DNA from: a virus | DNA length: 36,960 bases | Reading direction: 5' to 3' (one strand) | Virus record (IMG/VR): IMGVR_UViG_3300047319_001581 | Span: 1 to 36,960 of that record | In this document: in pieces, positions 7,876-16,586 of the stretch | How the letters are laid out: each line of letters opens with the position of its first letter | How positions within the stretch are numbered: position 1 is the stretch's first letter | Position numbers and translations under genes: made by a program | The notes under the pieces: model-generated | Databases searched by the model: none | What the model saw: only the letters and a program-made list of their open reading frames with translations | Told to the model about the DNA's origin: nothing

Positions 7876-9393
7876 ATGGCACGACGCGAACGGCTCGGGA
7901 TCCCAACCTATTACGCCAGCCGTGAGGGCGTGCGCTTCGATGGCACGGACCAGTCGGCCGCCGTGCAGGCGATCCTGGATCGCGGTCAGCTCGGGCCGAT
8001 CTGCCTGATCCTGGATGGCTCGATCACCGCCAAGGGCCTCAAGTGCTATTCGGGAACCACCGTGCAGGGCTTGGGCTGGGGCACCGTCATCACGCAAGCG
8101 ACCGCGACCAGCCGCGATGATAGCGGCGTGTTCCGCAATCCCAACTTCCGCTCGGCGTACCTGGGCGCCGCCATCGTTGATCACGATATCGTGATCCGGG
8201 ATCTGATGATTGACGGCAACGCCCGCAACGGATCGAGCGGCACGGCCCAATCCGATACCGATCCCAGCGGCGCGACGATTTCCCAGATCAAATTCTGGGG
8301 CATACGGCGTCTTCTCGTGGAGAACGTTTATATCTACGATCCCAATGCCTTCGCGGTCGGGCCCGCGAACGTGTTCGATTCGACGTTCCGCAATATCCGC
8401 GTGATCGTGCCATCGGCGCTCACGGACCCGCCCACATTTTCACACAGTACCGCCGCCGTTCAGATCGATGGGCCGTGGGACAATATCCTGATCGATGGGG
8501 TATCCGGGGCGACAACGGACGATTTTATCGCCTTGAACGCGATCGACGGCAACATGGCATCCGGTACGGACCCTTCCACTTATCCGACCTTTTACTATGG
8601 TTCGGGCGGTAGCGCCATCATCCGCAATATTTGCGTCCAGGTTGCATTCGGGGCCGTGCTCCGCTTGCTTTCCGGATCTCCCAGCGGAGGCGGGGCGATT
8701 GCCTCGATCGAGCGGGTTCTCATGGAGGGCGTACAGGCGACCGTCCACAGCGGAATCTTTTATGATTACCTGTTCGGCGGGCTCGGCGCCGGCAGGCTCG
8801 GTGATATCACGTTCCGCAACTGGACCGTGGATTTTGGCACCCAGGTCACCGCGGGATCGCCGCCGAACACGATCACGGGCACGGTACGATCGTTCACGAT
8901 GAGCGGTTTCCGGGTGCATAACGTACCAGCGATCAGCAACTCGCTCGTGAACGTCGTGGACTCCGCGACCAGTATCGGCCGGCTTTGCCTGGAGGATTTT
9001 CAGGTTACCGGCGATTCCGGTGAGACCGCCACGCCCTGCAAGATCGTGACGGTATCAGCCGGAACGGTGGATGAGCTGATTCTTTCCGGAGTGCGCTGGT
9101 CACGCAACGCAGCGACAGCCGCCGCAATGGTGACCCTGACCGGAGGCACGGTCAATCGAGTGGCCGTGAACGGCATCTCAGCCACCAACCTGAATAACGT
9201 CGTCAGCGTGGCCGGCGCGACCGTGGGCGGGATCGACACCACCGGGCTCGTCCATCGCGGGGCAAGCGGCAACGCCTCCATTGCCGTCACCAGCGGCACG
9301 CTCTCGCGGCTCCGCGCAGCGGGTAGTGATACGGCGATTCTCAAGTCAGGCACGATCGCGAGCAGCAAAACCGACGCGACCGAGGACGCATAA
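7876..9393 (+). CDS. right-handed beta-helix protein, probable tailspike or fibre
   Basis: The 505-residue protein opens with a pectate-lyase/tailspike-style module (FDGTDQSAAVQAILDRG, then GLKCYSGTTVQGLGWGTVI) and proceeds as short repeated strands with many Asn, Ile, Val and Gly (for example DIVIRDLMIDGNARNG and RNIRVIVPS). This is a single-stranded parallel beta-helix. Such proteins bind or cut surface polysaccharide. No catalytic residues can be assigned from sequence alone. It lies between the gp10-like and tail completion genes, an unusual place for a receptor-binding protein. Its TAA overlaps the ATG of the next gene. Confidence 0.8.
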   Translation: MARRERLGIPTYYASREGVRFDGTDQSAAVQAILDRGQLGPICLILDGSITAKGLKCYSGTTVQGLGWGTVITQATATSRDDSGVFRNPNFRSAYLGAAIVDHDIVIRDLMIDGNARNGSSGTAQSDTDPSGATISQIKFWGIRRLLVENVYIYDPNAFAVGPANVFDSTFRNIRVIVPSALTDPPTFSHSTAAVQIDGPWDNILIDGVSGATTDDFIALNAIDGNMASGTDPSTYPTFYYGSGGSAIIRNICVQVAFGAVLRLLSGSPSGGGAIASIERVLMEGVQATVHSGIFYDYLFGGLGAGRLGDITFRNWTVDFGTQVTAGSPPNTITGTVRSFTMSGFRVHNVPAISNSLVNVVDSATSIGRLCLEDFQVTGDSGETATPCKIVTVSAGTVDELILSGVRWSRNAATAAAMVTLTGGTVNRVAVNGISATNLNNVVSVAGATVGGIDTTGLVHRGASGNASIAVTSGTLSRLRAAGSDTAILKSGTIASSKTDATEDA

Positions 9394-11396
9394 TGGCAAA
9401 CGCCTTCGATCGGTTTGTGGGCGCAGCGGGTTCGCTCGCCTCCCACACCGCCGATAGCAGCGATACGTGGCCCGTGGGCGCGACGCTCATTCATCTCACG
9501 GGCGTGGGCGCCGGCGCTGTTTACATGGGGACGGGCACGAACCCCGATGGCACGCTCTGTTCCTGGACGCCACCCAGCGCCGACTATTCGGCTGAAATCG
9601 TGATCGGCGCCGATTGGATTACAGGAAGCGGCGCAGGTCCATACCAGGGAATCGTCCTCCGCAGCTCGGGCGCCGATGGATCAAAAACACAATATTACAT
9701 GCTGATGCATGGGCTCGCGCCCGGTCAGGCGTGTTTCACCGGGAAAGCCATCTCTGGCGGCGCCGGAATCGTGATCGGGGTCGAGCATACATTTCCCCGC
9801 AATTTGATTGCGGGCGATGTGCTCCGGTTCGCCGTTTCGGGCACGGGCGCAACCGTGACGCTCTCGGTTTACTTCAATGGCACGCTCCTGTTCACGAACG
9901 CCGACACCGACAGTAACCGGATCGTCAGCACCGGCAGCGCGGGCATTTTCCTGATCGGCGACACGACGGGCTTCGGCGATCAGATCCGCGCGTTCTGGGC
10001 GGGCGCACTCGCGGGGCCGACGAACACCATCACCCCCTCAGCGCCAACGGTCGTTTTCAGCGCGACGCAAGGGTTCTCGGCCGCGGTCGTCGAGACGAAC
10101 GAGACAATCAACTGGACGTGCTCCGCGGGCAGTTGCGCGCCGACCACCGGCGCGACGACCACATGGACAGCGCCCAGCTCGGGCAGCAGCGCCACGATCA
10201 CATGGACGTCGGCGGATCTCCCGGATCATACCGCGACCGCGACCGTCGCGCTGATATCCGGGGCGGCGGCGACGGCGTTCACGCTCACGGGCCCTTCGAG
10301 CGGGTTCAATCACAATGCCTCGACGGTCTTCACCTTCACACCGAACAATCTCTACACCGGCACGATCACGCCGACGTTGACGGGTCTCGCGGGCGTCTGG
10401 TCGCCGACGTCGCTCACCTGGTCGGCGAGCGCGGTCGCGAAGACGGCGACGTTCACGCCATCGGCGATCGGCAGCGGCACCGCCAACGGCACCGCAAGCC
10501 CGGCGCTCACGCAGCCAGCCAGCGTTGCGTACACGTCCACCCCTCAGACCCTCGCGGTCACGCCGGGCGCTCTGCCCGCGTCCAGCACCACACCCGAGAC
10601 CTTCACCGGCGGCGGCACGTTCTGGCTTACGAGCGCCCCGACGTTCACACCGACAGGCGTTGCCGGGGTGTCGATCGGCACGGTGACGGTCGATTCGAAC
10701 ACCCAGGCCCGCGCGAACATCACCACCGGCACCGCCACCGGCACGATTACTTGGACCGATTCCACAACCGGGGCAACCGTGACCGAGCTGGTCGCGCTCA
10801 TCGCCAACGTGCTCTCGATTGGCGAAGGGTTTGCCACGGGACTCAGCACGGTGGGCTTTGCGGTGTACGACATGGCAGGGGCTTCGATCACGGGATGGTC
10901 AGCAGTCGGTGTGACCGAGCGGGGAAGCAGCTCGGGCGATTACGGTGCCGTGGTGCCGATTCCCCAGGATGGGGCGGATTATGAAATCCGGTGGAGTCAG
11001 ACCAGCGGAACCACACCGCCATTCGTGCATGACATCCGCCGGGCGGCCGCGCCCGCCACCGGCGGCACGGGCGGCGGGCCCACGGCGGCCCAAATCGCAT
11101 CAGCGGTGTGGCAGGATGCGACGGCCGGTGATTTCACCATCACCGGGTCAATCGGCAAGTACATCATGACGGGCGTGACAATCAACCTGGCGCAGAGCGG
11201 GTTCACGCCCCGGAACCTGGGCACCGTGGCCGATGCCGCCCTGACCGTGGGCGATGCCTTGCTGGCCGCGATCTGCGCGGCGGCCGGGAAAGAAACCGTA
11301 GTCGGCACTACGTACACGATCAAGAGCCCCAGCACCGGTTCAGTGATCCGGACGTTCACGCTCGACAGCGCCTCATCCCCCAGCTCCCGGAACTGA
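9393..11396 (+). CDS. large LamG-like and Ig-like appendage protein
   Basis: The 667-residue protein has three regions. Residues about 1-205 resemble a jelly-roll (LamG/concanavalin-like) domain, with YQGIVLRSSGADGSK and LSVYFNGTLLFTNADTDSN. Residues about 210-470 are Thr/Ser-rich Ig-like repeats without predicted helix. The last 100 or so residues include AAQIASAVWQDATAGDFT and TVGDALLAAICAAAGKE, a helical end that often closes phage baseplate or fibre proteins. A carbohydrate-binding or adhesive role is inferred. No signal peptide is seen, so it is probably a virion part. It overlaps the beta-helix gene by one base, and the Ig-fused tail gene follows three bases after its stop. Confidence 0.78.
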   Translation: MANAFDRFVGAAGSLASHTADSSDTWPVGATLIHLTGVGAGAVYMGTGTNPDGTLCSWTPPSADYSAEIVIGADWITGSGAGPYQGIVLRSSGADGSKTQYYMLMHGLAPGQACFTGKAISGGAGIVIGVEHTFPRNLIAGDVLRFAVSGTGATVTLSVYFNGTLLFTNADTDSNRIVSTGSAGIFLIGDTTGFGDQIRAFWAGALAGPTNTITPSAPTVVFSATQGFSAAVVETNETINWTCSAGSCAPTTGATTTWTAPSSGSSATITWTSADLPDHTATATVALISGAAATAFTLTGPSSGFNHNASTVFTFTPNNLYTGTITPTLTGLAGVWSPTSLTWSASAVAKTATFTPSAIGSGTANGTASPALTQPASVAYTSTPQTLAVTPGALPASSTTPETFTGGGTFWLTSAPTFTPTGVAGVSIGTVTVDSNTQARANITTGTATGTITWTDSTTGATVTELVALIANVLSIGEGFATGLSTVGFAVYDMAGASITGWSAVGVTERGSSSGDYGAVVPIPQDGADYEIRWSQTSGTTPPFVHDIRRAAAPATGGTGGGPTAAQIASAVWQDATAGDFTITGSIGKYIMTGVTINLAQSGFTPRNLGTVADAALTVGDALLAAICAAAGKETVVGTTYTIKSPSTGSVIRTFTLDSASSPSSRN

Positions 11397-11399
11397 CCC

Positions 11400-12188
11400 A
11401 TGTCGCTCGTGACCGGCGGCCTCCTGGGCCCCAAGATCGTGACCGGCGGCCTCGGCGCGACCTCCACGGGCGCGCCGTCGATCTTCTGGTCTGGTCCCGT
11501 TGCGGGCACAACGGGCCAACCGTCCACCGTCTTCTCCGTCGGCCAGGATAGTCTGACCGCCCCCGACACAGTGACGCCCCACACGAACAACTCGGGCACG
11601 TTCACGCCCACGAGTGTTCTGCTGGGCCCCGGCTCGGGCGCCCAGACCTTCACCTATACCGCGGACGTCGATGGCGTCCACATCATCTCGATCACGGACA
11701 GCCTGGGCGCCACGATCGTGGGCGGGCCGGTCACCTACACCGCGACGGCCGGAGGTGTGGCTGAACTGGAGCCGGCGATCGTCGCTGCTCTGAAAGGCTC
11801 AGTTGATCTGGCAGCGATCTGCGGAAATCGCATCTACCCCTCGCGGATCCCACAGCTACCTTATCCGTCGTTGCCAGCGCTGGCTTATCAGATCTCAACG
11901 ATTGACCGTGTGACGCACTTGCGTGGTGCTGCTGGCCTCCGGCGCGTGGCGGTGGAGTTGGAGTCTCGTTCTCTGATCAAGGAAGACAATAGAGAGGCAC
12001 GGGAGGTGATCCGTCTGCTCTTCCAGGGCTTTATCGGCACGCTCGGGAATCTGAGGGTCAAGTTTGTCACGCTCGACGATGAATCGGACGAGTACGAGCA
12101 GCCGACTCCAGGCAGCGATGACGGAACTTACGTAAAGACTTTCACGTTTACCTTTGTAGTGCGAGAGAGCATTCCTGTTTTTGTGTGA
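11400..12188 (+). CDS. Ig-like domain fused to a DUF3168-type tail completion protein
   Basis: The 262-residue protein is composite. Residues 1 to about 118 are Gly/Thr/Ser-rich and Ig-like, similar in style to the preceding gene (VTGGLLGPKIVTGG, GAQTFTYTADVDGVHIISI). From about residue 120 it becomes a tail terminator/completion protein of the DUF3168 type: ELEPAIVAALKG, AAICGNRIYPSRIPQLPYPS, PALAYQIS, a REAREVIRLLFQGF helix and a final strand FTFTFVVRE. DUF3168 proteins are usually about 120-140 residues, matching the C-terminal part alone. A GTG at 11757 marks where an ancestral gene may have begun, although its GGAGGT lies directly against it. The fusion would place an Ig domain on the head-tail joint. 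Confidence 0.82.
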   Translation: MSLVTGGLLGPKIVTGGLGATSTGAPSIFWSGPVAGTTGQPSTVFSVGQDSLTAPDTVTPHTNNSGTFTPTSVLLGPGSGAQTFTYTADVDGVHIISITDSLGATIVGGPVTYTATAGGVAELEPAIVAALKGSVDLAAICGNRIYPSRIPQLPYPSLPALAYQISTIDRVTHLRGAAGLRRVAVELESRSLIKEDNREAREVIRLLFQGFIGTLGNLRVKFVTLDDESDEYEQPTPGSDDGTYVKTFTFTFVVRESIPVFV

Positions 12189-12206
12189 CTCGCGTAGGAG
12201 AATACC

Positions 12207-12647
12207 ATGCCGACTCCGGAGATCGTTGCTGGTGAAGGTACCAAACTCGAAATGAAGATCTCGACCACCTTCGTCGAGATCGGCCTGGTCTATGAAATCG
12301 ACGGGCCGGGTGTGAAAGTCACGGTCGTTCCTACGGACCATCTTACAAGCGCCGTCATGTCCACCCGGCCGGGCAAGATTCCCGATCCCGATACGGCGTC
12401 GATCAAGATCTGGATGGACCCGAGTGACACGGCGATGCACCAGGTGCTGATCGACCGGTGCAATGCGCCCGGACCGATCGACGATTTTCAGATCACGTTC
12501 AACGACGACAACACCACGCATGCAAAGGCCACGTTCTCCGGCTTTTTTACAGGCTTCAAGTTCAACGGGATGAAAAATCAGGAGAACGTCGGGGCTGATC
12601 TCGACATCAAGCTCACCACGATCGTGGATATCACAGCAGGGAGTTGA
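12207..12647 (+). CDS. major tail tube protein
   Basis: The 146-residue protein has the small all-beta layout of siphovirus tube proteins: GTKLEMKISTTFVEIGLVYEI at the start, SIKIWMDPSDTAMHQVLID in the middle, and strands FQITFNDDNTTHAKATFSGFF near the end. Position after tail completion and before the G/GT chaperone genes supports this. A TAGGAGAATACC ribosome site precedes the ATG. Confidence 0.85.
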   Translation: MPTPEIVAGEGTKLEMKISTTFVEIGLVYEIDGPGVKVTVVPTDHLTSAVMSTRPGKIPDPDTASIKIWMDPSDTAMHQVLIDRCNAPGPIDDFQITFNDDNTTHAKATFSGFFTGFKFNGMKNQENVGADLDIKLTTIVDITAGS

Positions 12648-12651
12648 TTCC

Positions 12652-13017
12652 ATGATCCTGAAGAAAGACGAGATCCTTGCGACGGTTCCCGTCCTCAGCA
12701 AAGAGGAGGTCTTCGTTCCCGAGTGGAATGGGAGCGTGTACGTGAGGGTTCTCCGAGCTGGAGAGAAAGACGCACTGGAAGCGAAGTTCACGGCCACGAA
12801 GAACAAGAACTTCCGGGCACGACTGGTTGCGGCGGTCGTCTGTGACGAGCACGGCGAGAAGATGTTCTCTGAGGCCGATATTGTGGCACTGGCGCAGCAC
12901 TCTGCATCGGCACTGGAGCCGATCATCACAGCGGCGATGCGCCTGAACCGTTGGAACAAAGCGGATCTGGAGGAATTGGAAAAAAACTCCGAGAACGGCC
13001 AGTACGAAGATTCCTGA
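12652..13017 (+). CDS. tail assembly chaperone, G product
   Basis: The 121-residue protein has the pattern of G-like chaperones: an N-terminal KDEILATVPVLSKEEVFVPEW, a strand VYVRVLRAGEKDALEAKF, and a helical C-terminal half ending in ALEPIITAAMRLNRWNKADLEELEKN. These proteins keep the tape measure soluble during tail assembly. The 3' end contains an A AAA AAC slippery heptamer, so part of the ribosomes should shift to make the longer GT product. Confidence 0.85.
   Translation: MILKKDEILATVPVLSKEEVFVPEWNGSVYVRVLRAGEKDALEAKFTATKNKNFRARLVAAVVCDEHGEKMFSEADIVALAQHSASALEPIITAAMRLNRWNKADLEELEKNSENGQYEDS
12981..12987 (+). promoter_or_regulatory. -1 programmed ribosomal frameshift site (A AAA AAC)
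   Basis: In the G frame the codons are GAA AAA AAC at 12979-12987, an X XXY YYZ heptamer of the efficient A AAA AAC type inside a seven-A run. After a one-base slip, the next codon is CTC at 12987, and translation stays open to 13301. Many tailed phages make GT by this mechanism. Confidence 0.85.
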
Positions 13018-13301
13018 TCCGGCTGGCCGCGATGTCACGCAAGAGTATTCGTGAGATCGAGCAAATGGGGTGCGATGAACTGGAGGAGTGGCTCGCCTAC
13101 GAACGTCTGTATGGGATTCCTGATGTCTTTTTTATGACAGCCCAGATATGCATGACTCTGGAAATGTGTCTGTCCACCAAGAAGAAGTTCCACCCGGGTG
13201 ACCACGTCCCTTATTTCAGCGATCAGGACGGCGAGCAGACCACCGGCGAGATGCTGGACACTCTCGGACGCATGGCGAGAGAGAAGGATCTGAGCGAATG
13301 A
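12987..13301 (+). CDS. tail assembly chaperone, T part of the GT frameshift product
   Basis: This is the segment reached by -1 slippage from the G gene; the full GT product would be 216 residues (112 from G, 104 from here). It contains LIRLAAMSRKSIREIEQMG and CDELEEWLAYERLYGIPD, a helical EEW-AYE pattern typical of T domains before the tape measure gene. The only in-frame ATG near its head (13032) has no ribosome site, which argues for frameshifting rather than separate translation. Its TGA overlaps the tape measure ATG (ATGA). Confidence 0.83.
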   Translation, partial: LRERPVRRFLIRLAAMSRKSIREIEQMGCDELEEWLAYERLYGIPDVFFMTAQICMTLEMCLSTKKKFHPGDHVPYFSDQDGEQTTGEMLDTLGRMAREKDLSE

Positions 13302-14935
13302 GTATCATCAGGAACATTCGCATCGCGATGAGCGCCGACACGAAGGGCTTCATCAAACCCGTCGCCACCGTCACCTCAAGTCTCGACAGGTTTAATGCCA
13401 CTGCCAACAAGACGAAGTCGTCCCTGGGAGGCATCAATTTCGCTGCGGCCGGCGCCAAGTTCGGGGCGGGTTTTGCCGCGATCGGGGCAGGGATCACGTC
13501 TCTCAAGGCTCTGGGCGGCTTCTTCGCAGACGGTATCAAGAGCGCCACGGATCTCGGTGAGACGATGTCCAAGACCTCCCAGGTCTTCGGCGATTCGACC
13601 GGTGAGATCACGGCCCAGGCCGACATGCTGGCCAAGTCGTTCGGTCTCCCCAAGGGTGCGATTCTCGACGCCGCTTCGAGCTTTGGCCTGATCGGCAAGG
13701 GCGCCGGTCAAAGCCAGGTGCAGGCGGCATCAATGTCCAAGGCCATGACGCAGCTCGCGGCCGACGCCTCGAGTTTCCACAACGTGCCGCTGGACGTGGC
13801 CCTGGAAAAGATCCGGGCGGGCCTGACCGGTGAGTCCGAGCCTCTCAAGGCTTTTGGTGTGCTCATGAATGAGGACGCCGTCAAGGCCGAGGGCCTCCGC
13901 CTGGGCCTGGTCAAGAGCGGTCAGGAGATGAACGAGCAGGCCAAGATCGCTGCACGGGCCTCGCTGATTCAGAAGGGCCTGGCCGATGCCAGTGGCGATC
14001 TGAGTAAAACCCAGGGTGGGGTGGCGAATCAGTGGCGCAAGCTCACCGGTGGTCTCGAAAACTTCGGCACCTCTATTGGAGAGCTGCTCTTACCTGCCCT
14101 TTCCGAGGGCGTGGTGATGCTCAACGAATTCACGGCATCGGCTGTTCAAGCCTTCGAGGAAAGCAAGCCCCTGATCACTGAGTGGGTCGATTGGTTCAAG
14201 GCAGGTATTGCGCAAGTGGGGGTATTCATACGGAATCTCGGCGACTACTGGGAACTTGCCAAGATCAGTGCGACCCAGCAGATTGCGAATATCGTTGCCT
14301 CCTTCGATGCGATGGTCACCAATCTGGGTCTTGTCGCCGGCTACGTTGCTGGTAACTGGCGTGAGCTGATTATTGACGGTGTGACTGCAATTCAGACGGT
14401 ATTCCAGAACCTCGGTCATAACATCGGCGAATACTTGTTCTCCGCATTCCACTTCCTGTCGACTGGCGAGTGGGTTGCGCCGATTACAAAGCCTCTTCTG
14501 GAAGGCTTCAAAGCGACGGCAGCCGCTCTGCCCGAGTTCATTAAACCCGCCTTCGTCGACATGTCTGCGGAGATGGACGCAGTTCTTAACAAGATCGAGG
14601 GCAAGGAGAAGGCTCGTGTGGACGCTATCGCCAAGGGTCCTGCCGCGGCCGTAGCTGAGAAACTCGGTGATCTTGGAGGCGGTGCCAAGGCTAAGGATAA
14701 GAAGAAGGGTGGCAAGGCCGATACGGGTGCAGGCGCCGTGGAGCTCGGCTCTGCCGAGGCCGCAAGCGCCGTAGCGAAGTTCCGCAACCAGATGCCTGAT
14801 GATAAGCCTGCGAAAGAGACGGCTCTAGCGACCAAGGAAACGGCGCAACACACCAAGAGCACTGCGCAAGCCTTGCGTGAGATTGCCGCCCGCACTTCCA
14901 ACCAGGCCGCGGGCCTTGGTGCCTTCCCGATGTGA
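13298..14935 (+). CDS. tail tape measure protein
   Basis: The 545-residue protein has the sequence style of tape measures: a long Ala/Gly/Lys-rich helical protein with a hydrophobic stretch FGAGFAAIGAGITSLKALGG near residues 52-71. A conserved N-terminal block has SKTSQVFGDSTGEI and ESEPLKAFGVLMNEDAVK, the pattern of phage tape measure N-domains, and a Lys/Ala-rich tail follows. It sets tail length and carries internal tail proteins. 545 residues is short for the family and suggests a tail of well under 100 nm if the usual length relation holds (inference). Confidence 0.88.
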   Translation: MSIIRNIRIAMSADTKGFIKPVATVTSSLDRFNATANKTKSSLGGINFAAAGAKFGAGFAAIGAGITSLKALGGFFADGIKSATDLGETMSKTSQVFGDSTGEITAQADMLAKSFGLPKGAILDAASSFGLIGKGAGQSQVQAASMSKAMTQLAADASSFHNVPLDVALEKIRAGLTGESEPLKAFGVLMNEDAVKAEGLRLGLVKSGQEMNEQAKIAARASLIQKGLADASGDLSKTQGGVANQWRKLTGGLENFGTSIGELLLPALSEGVVMLNEFTASAVQAFEESKPLITEWVDWFKAGIAQVGVFIRNLGDYWELAKISATQQIANIVASFDAMVTNLGLVAGYVAGNWRELIIDGVTAIQTVFQNLGHNIGEYLFSAFHFLSTGEWVAPITKPLLEGFKATAAALPEFIKPAFVDMSAEMDAVLNKIEGKEKARVDAIAKGPAAAVAEKLGDLGGGAKAKDKKKGGKADTGAGAVELGSAEAASAVAKFRNQMPDDKPAKETALATKETAQHTKSTAQALREIAARTSNQAAGLGAFPM

Positions 14936-14949
14936 TGGAGGTTGTAATC

Positions 14950-15867
14950 GTGGGCATCGTCAGCGTCCATGAGCTCAAGGGAGTGCGCACCGGCAAGATC
15001 GACTCAAACTGGAAAAGGTCCTACAGACGCGCATGGCGGGTAATCACCGACAACCCTTTAACCGGTGCTCTTGAAGTCCGTCTGTCCATTCCGGTGCAGC
15101 TCGGTTACATCTACGAGATTCGCAATCCGGTGACGGGAGCGCGGCTTGAATTTGACAATTATGCGTTTGCGCTGAATATCGAGGCTGCACTTGATGGCAG
15201 TGCTAACGACGACTGTCAATGGATTGTCACTGTAGACTACGGCGCATGGGACCCGACGCAGTTTCCTGAAAATCCGTTGTTTGCGCCGATAAAGATCACC
15301 TGGGGTGGTTCAAGATTCCAGCGAGTTTGCGAGTTGACGGTTCCTGATTCGGACGGTAATGCCCACCCGGTCATTAACAGTGCCGGTGATTATTTCGACC
15401 CGCCGATCATGATCGACGACTCCCGGCCTACTCTCCAGATTGTCAGAAACGAACCGTACTTCAACCCGCACCTGGCCCTCTCCTGGAAAGATACGGTCAA
15501 TGGGTACGCGTTCTATGGCTTCCCTCCTAATACTGTAAAACTAAGCATGCCGACGGGTGATCTACAGTACAATCCCGTCTGCGGGTTCTATTACGTAATA
15601 ACTTATGAGTTTGAGATCAATCCTGACGGTTGGATCAAGTTGATCCTGGATCAGGGAATGAAAGTCTGGGACGGTACCTCTCCCTTCCCACAACCTGCCA
15701 AGAACACAGACGGTAGTGACGTTACGTCGCCTGTCTTGCTCAACGGTTCTGGAGGACAGCTCGCCATTGGATCAACACCTACGTACATCGCATTTCAGGT
15801 CTATTACATGGCCGATTTCAGTCTGTTAGGGTTCAACTTCCCAGGCGCACCTGGCCAGGGCTTTTGA
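14950..15867 (+). CDS. hypothetical distal tail or baseplate protein
   Basis: The 305-residue protein is not recognised. It is beta-rich with many Pro, Asn and aromatic residues (YIYEIRNPVTGARLEFDNYAF, SWKDTVNGYAFYGFPPNT) and contains the repeated sense of a strand-loop baseplate protein. A GGAGG at 14937-14941 lies eight bases before GTG 14950, so I prefer that start to the GTG at 14932, which overlaps the tape measure stop. Its place directly after the tape measure is where distal tail proteins are encoded. Confidence 0.7.
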   Translation: MGIVSVHELKGVRTGKIDSNWKRSYRRAWRVITDNPLTGALEVRLSIPVQLGYIYEIRNPVTGARLEFDNYAFALNIEAALDGSANDDCQWIVTVDYGAWDPTQFPENPLFAPIKITWGGSRFQRVCELTVPDSDGNAHPVINSAGDYFDPPIMIDDSRPTLQIVRNEPYFNPHLALSWKDTVNGYAFYGFPPNTVKLSMPTGDLQYNPVCGFYYVITYEFEINPDGWIKLILDQGMKVWDGTSPFPQPAKNTDGSDVTSPVLLNGSGGQLAIGSTPTYIAFQVYYMADFSLLGFNFPGAPGQGF

Positions 15868-15872
15868 TTCTG

Positions 15873-16277
15873 ATGGATAATCCCGTTCCCGACTCGCGTG
15901 ACGACGGTAAGTCTTACGGTTTCTCGGCGAGAAATGCCGAGCGAGTCGCTACGGTTGTCAGGCGGGTTGAGGCGGAATATCAGAATGAAGTGCCGCAGCG
16001 GCGGCGCACTCCTGTAACGCCTGGTGCTGCCAGTCTGATTCCCCTCTCGATCGTTTCCAACGTGACCGCCGGCTCCGAGGCCACCCCCTCGACATTCTCG
16101 GCCAAGGTCCTGATCCCCTCGGCAACCAACCACGGCTGGATGACGGGTCCCAACCCCGCCGTCACCTGCTACAACCGCGCGGCGGGAGTGGCGTTTACGG
16201 CGAGTGTCGGCAGTCCCAAGAGTGCGTGGGGCGTCATGCTGCAGAACGTCATCTATCTCGTCGCGGCGGACTGCTAG
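15873..16277 (+). CDS. hypothetical tail-region protein
   Basis: The 134-residue protein has a charged helical N-terminus (AERVATVVRRVEAEYQNEV) and a beta-rich C-terminal part (SIVSNVTAGSEATPSTFSAKV). It is not recognised. An upstream TTG at 15864 overlaps the previous stop and is the alternative start. It is the last gene before the long hairpin at 16312, so it may end one transcription unit. Confidence 0.65.
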   Translation: MDNPVPDSRDDGKSYGFSARNAERVATVVRRVEAEYQNEVPQRRRTPVTPGAASLIPLSIVSNVTAGSEATPSTFSAKVLIPSATNHGWMTGPNPAVTCYNRAAGVAFTASVGSPKSAWGVMLQNVIYLVAADC

Positions 16278-16311
16278 CGGCAAACCCTGACGCGGGTGAC
16301 GTGGATGACGT

Positions 16312-16385
16312 GGGTGGCTGGGGCGGAGTACTCGACGCCCCGGCAGCCCCTAACCGGGGCGTCGAAGACTCCGCCCCAGCCACCC
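16312..16385. terminator. very long hairpin with 32-bp stem
   Basis: Arms 16312-16343 and 16354-16385 pair at 30 of 32 positions around a 10-base loop. The left arm starts GGGTGGCTGGGGCGGAG, the right arm ends CTCCGCCCCAGCCACCC. No T-run follows, so a plain intrinsic terminator is not certain; a transcript-end stabiliser or a DNA-level structure is also possible. It is 35 bases after the stop of the gene at 15873, inside a 309-base stretch (16278-16586) with no other convincing feature. Confidence 0.6.
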
Positions 16386-16586
16386 CGGCTTATTCCCCTC
16401 GAGGCAAATTATCTCAATCGGGTTTCGGCTCGAGCCGCCAGGACCTCGTCGAGCTCGACGTCGCCGGCGAGCTCGCTGCAGCGACCAGCTCCGATGCCGG
16501 CGACCCTTGTTTTATCCTGTTTCGTCGCCGCGAGCGAAATTCGGCCCCGAACGCATCAAAAACGACCATTCTGGGAGAAACCTCAA

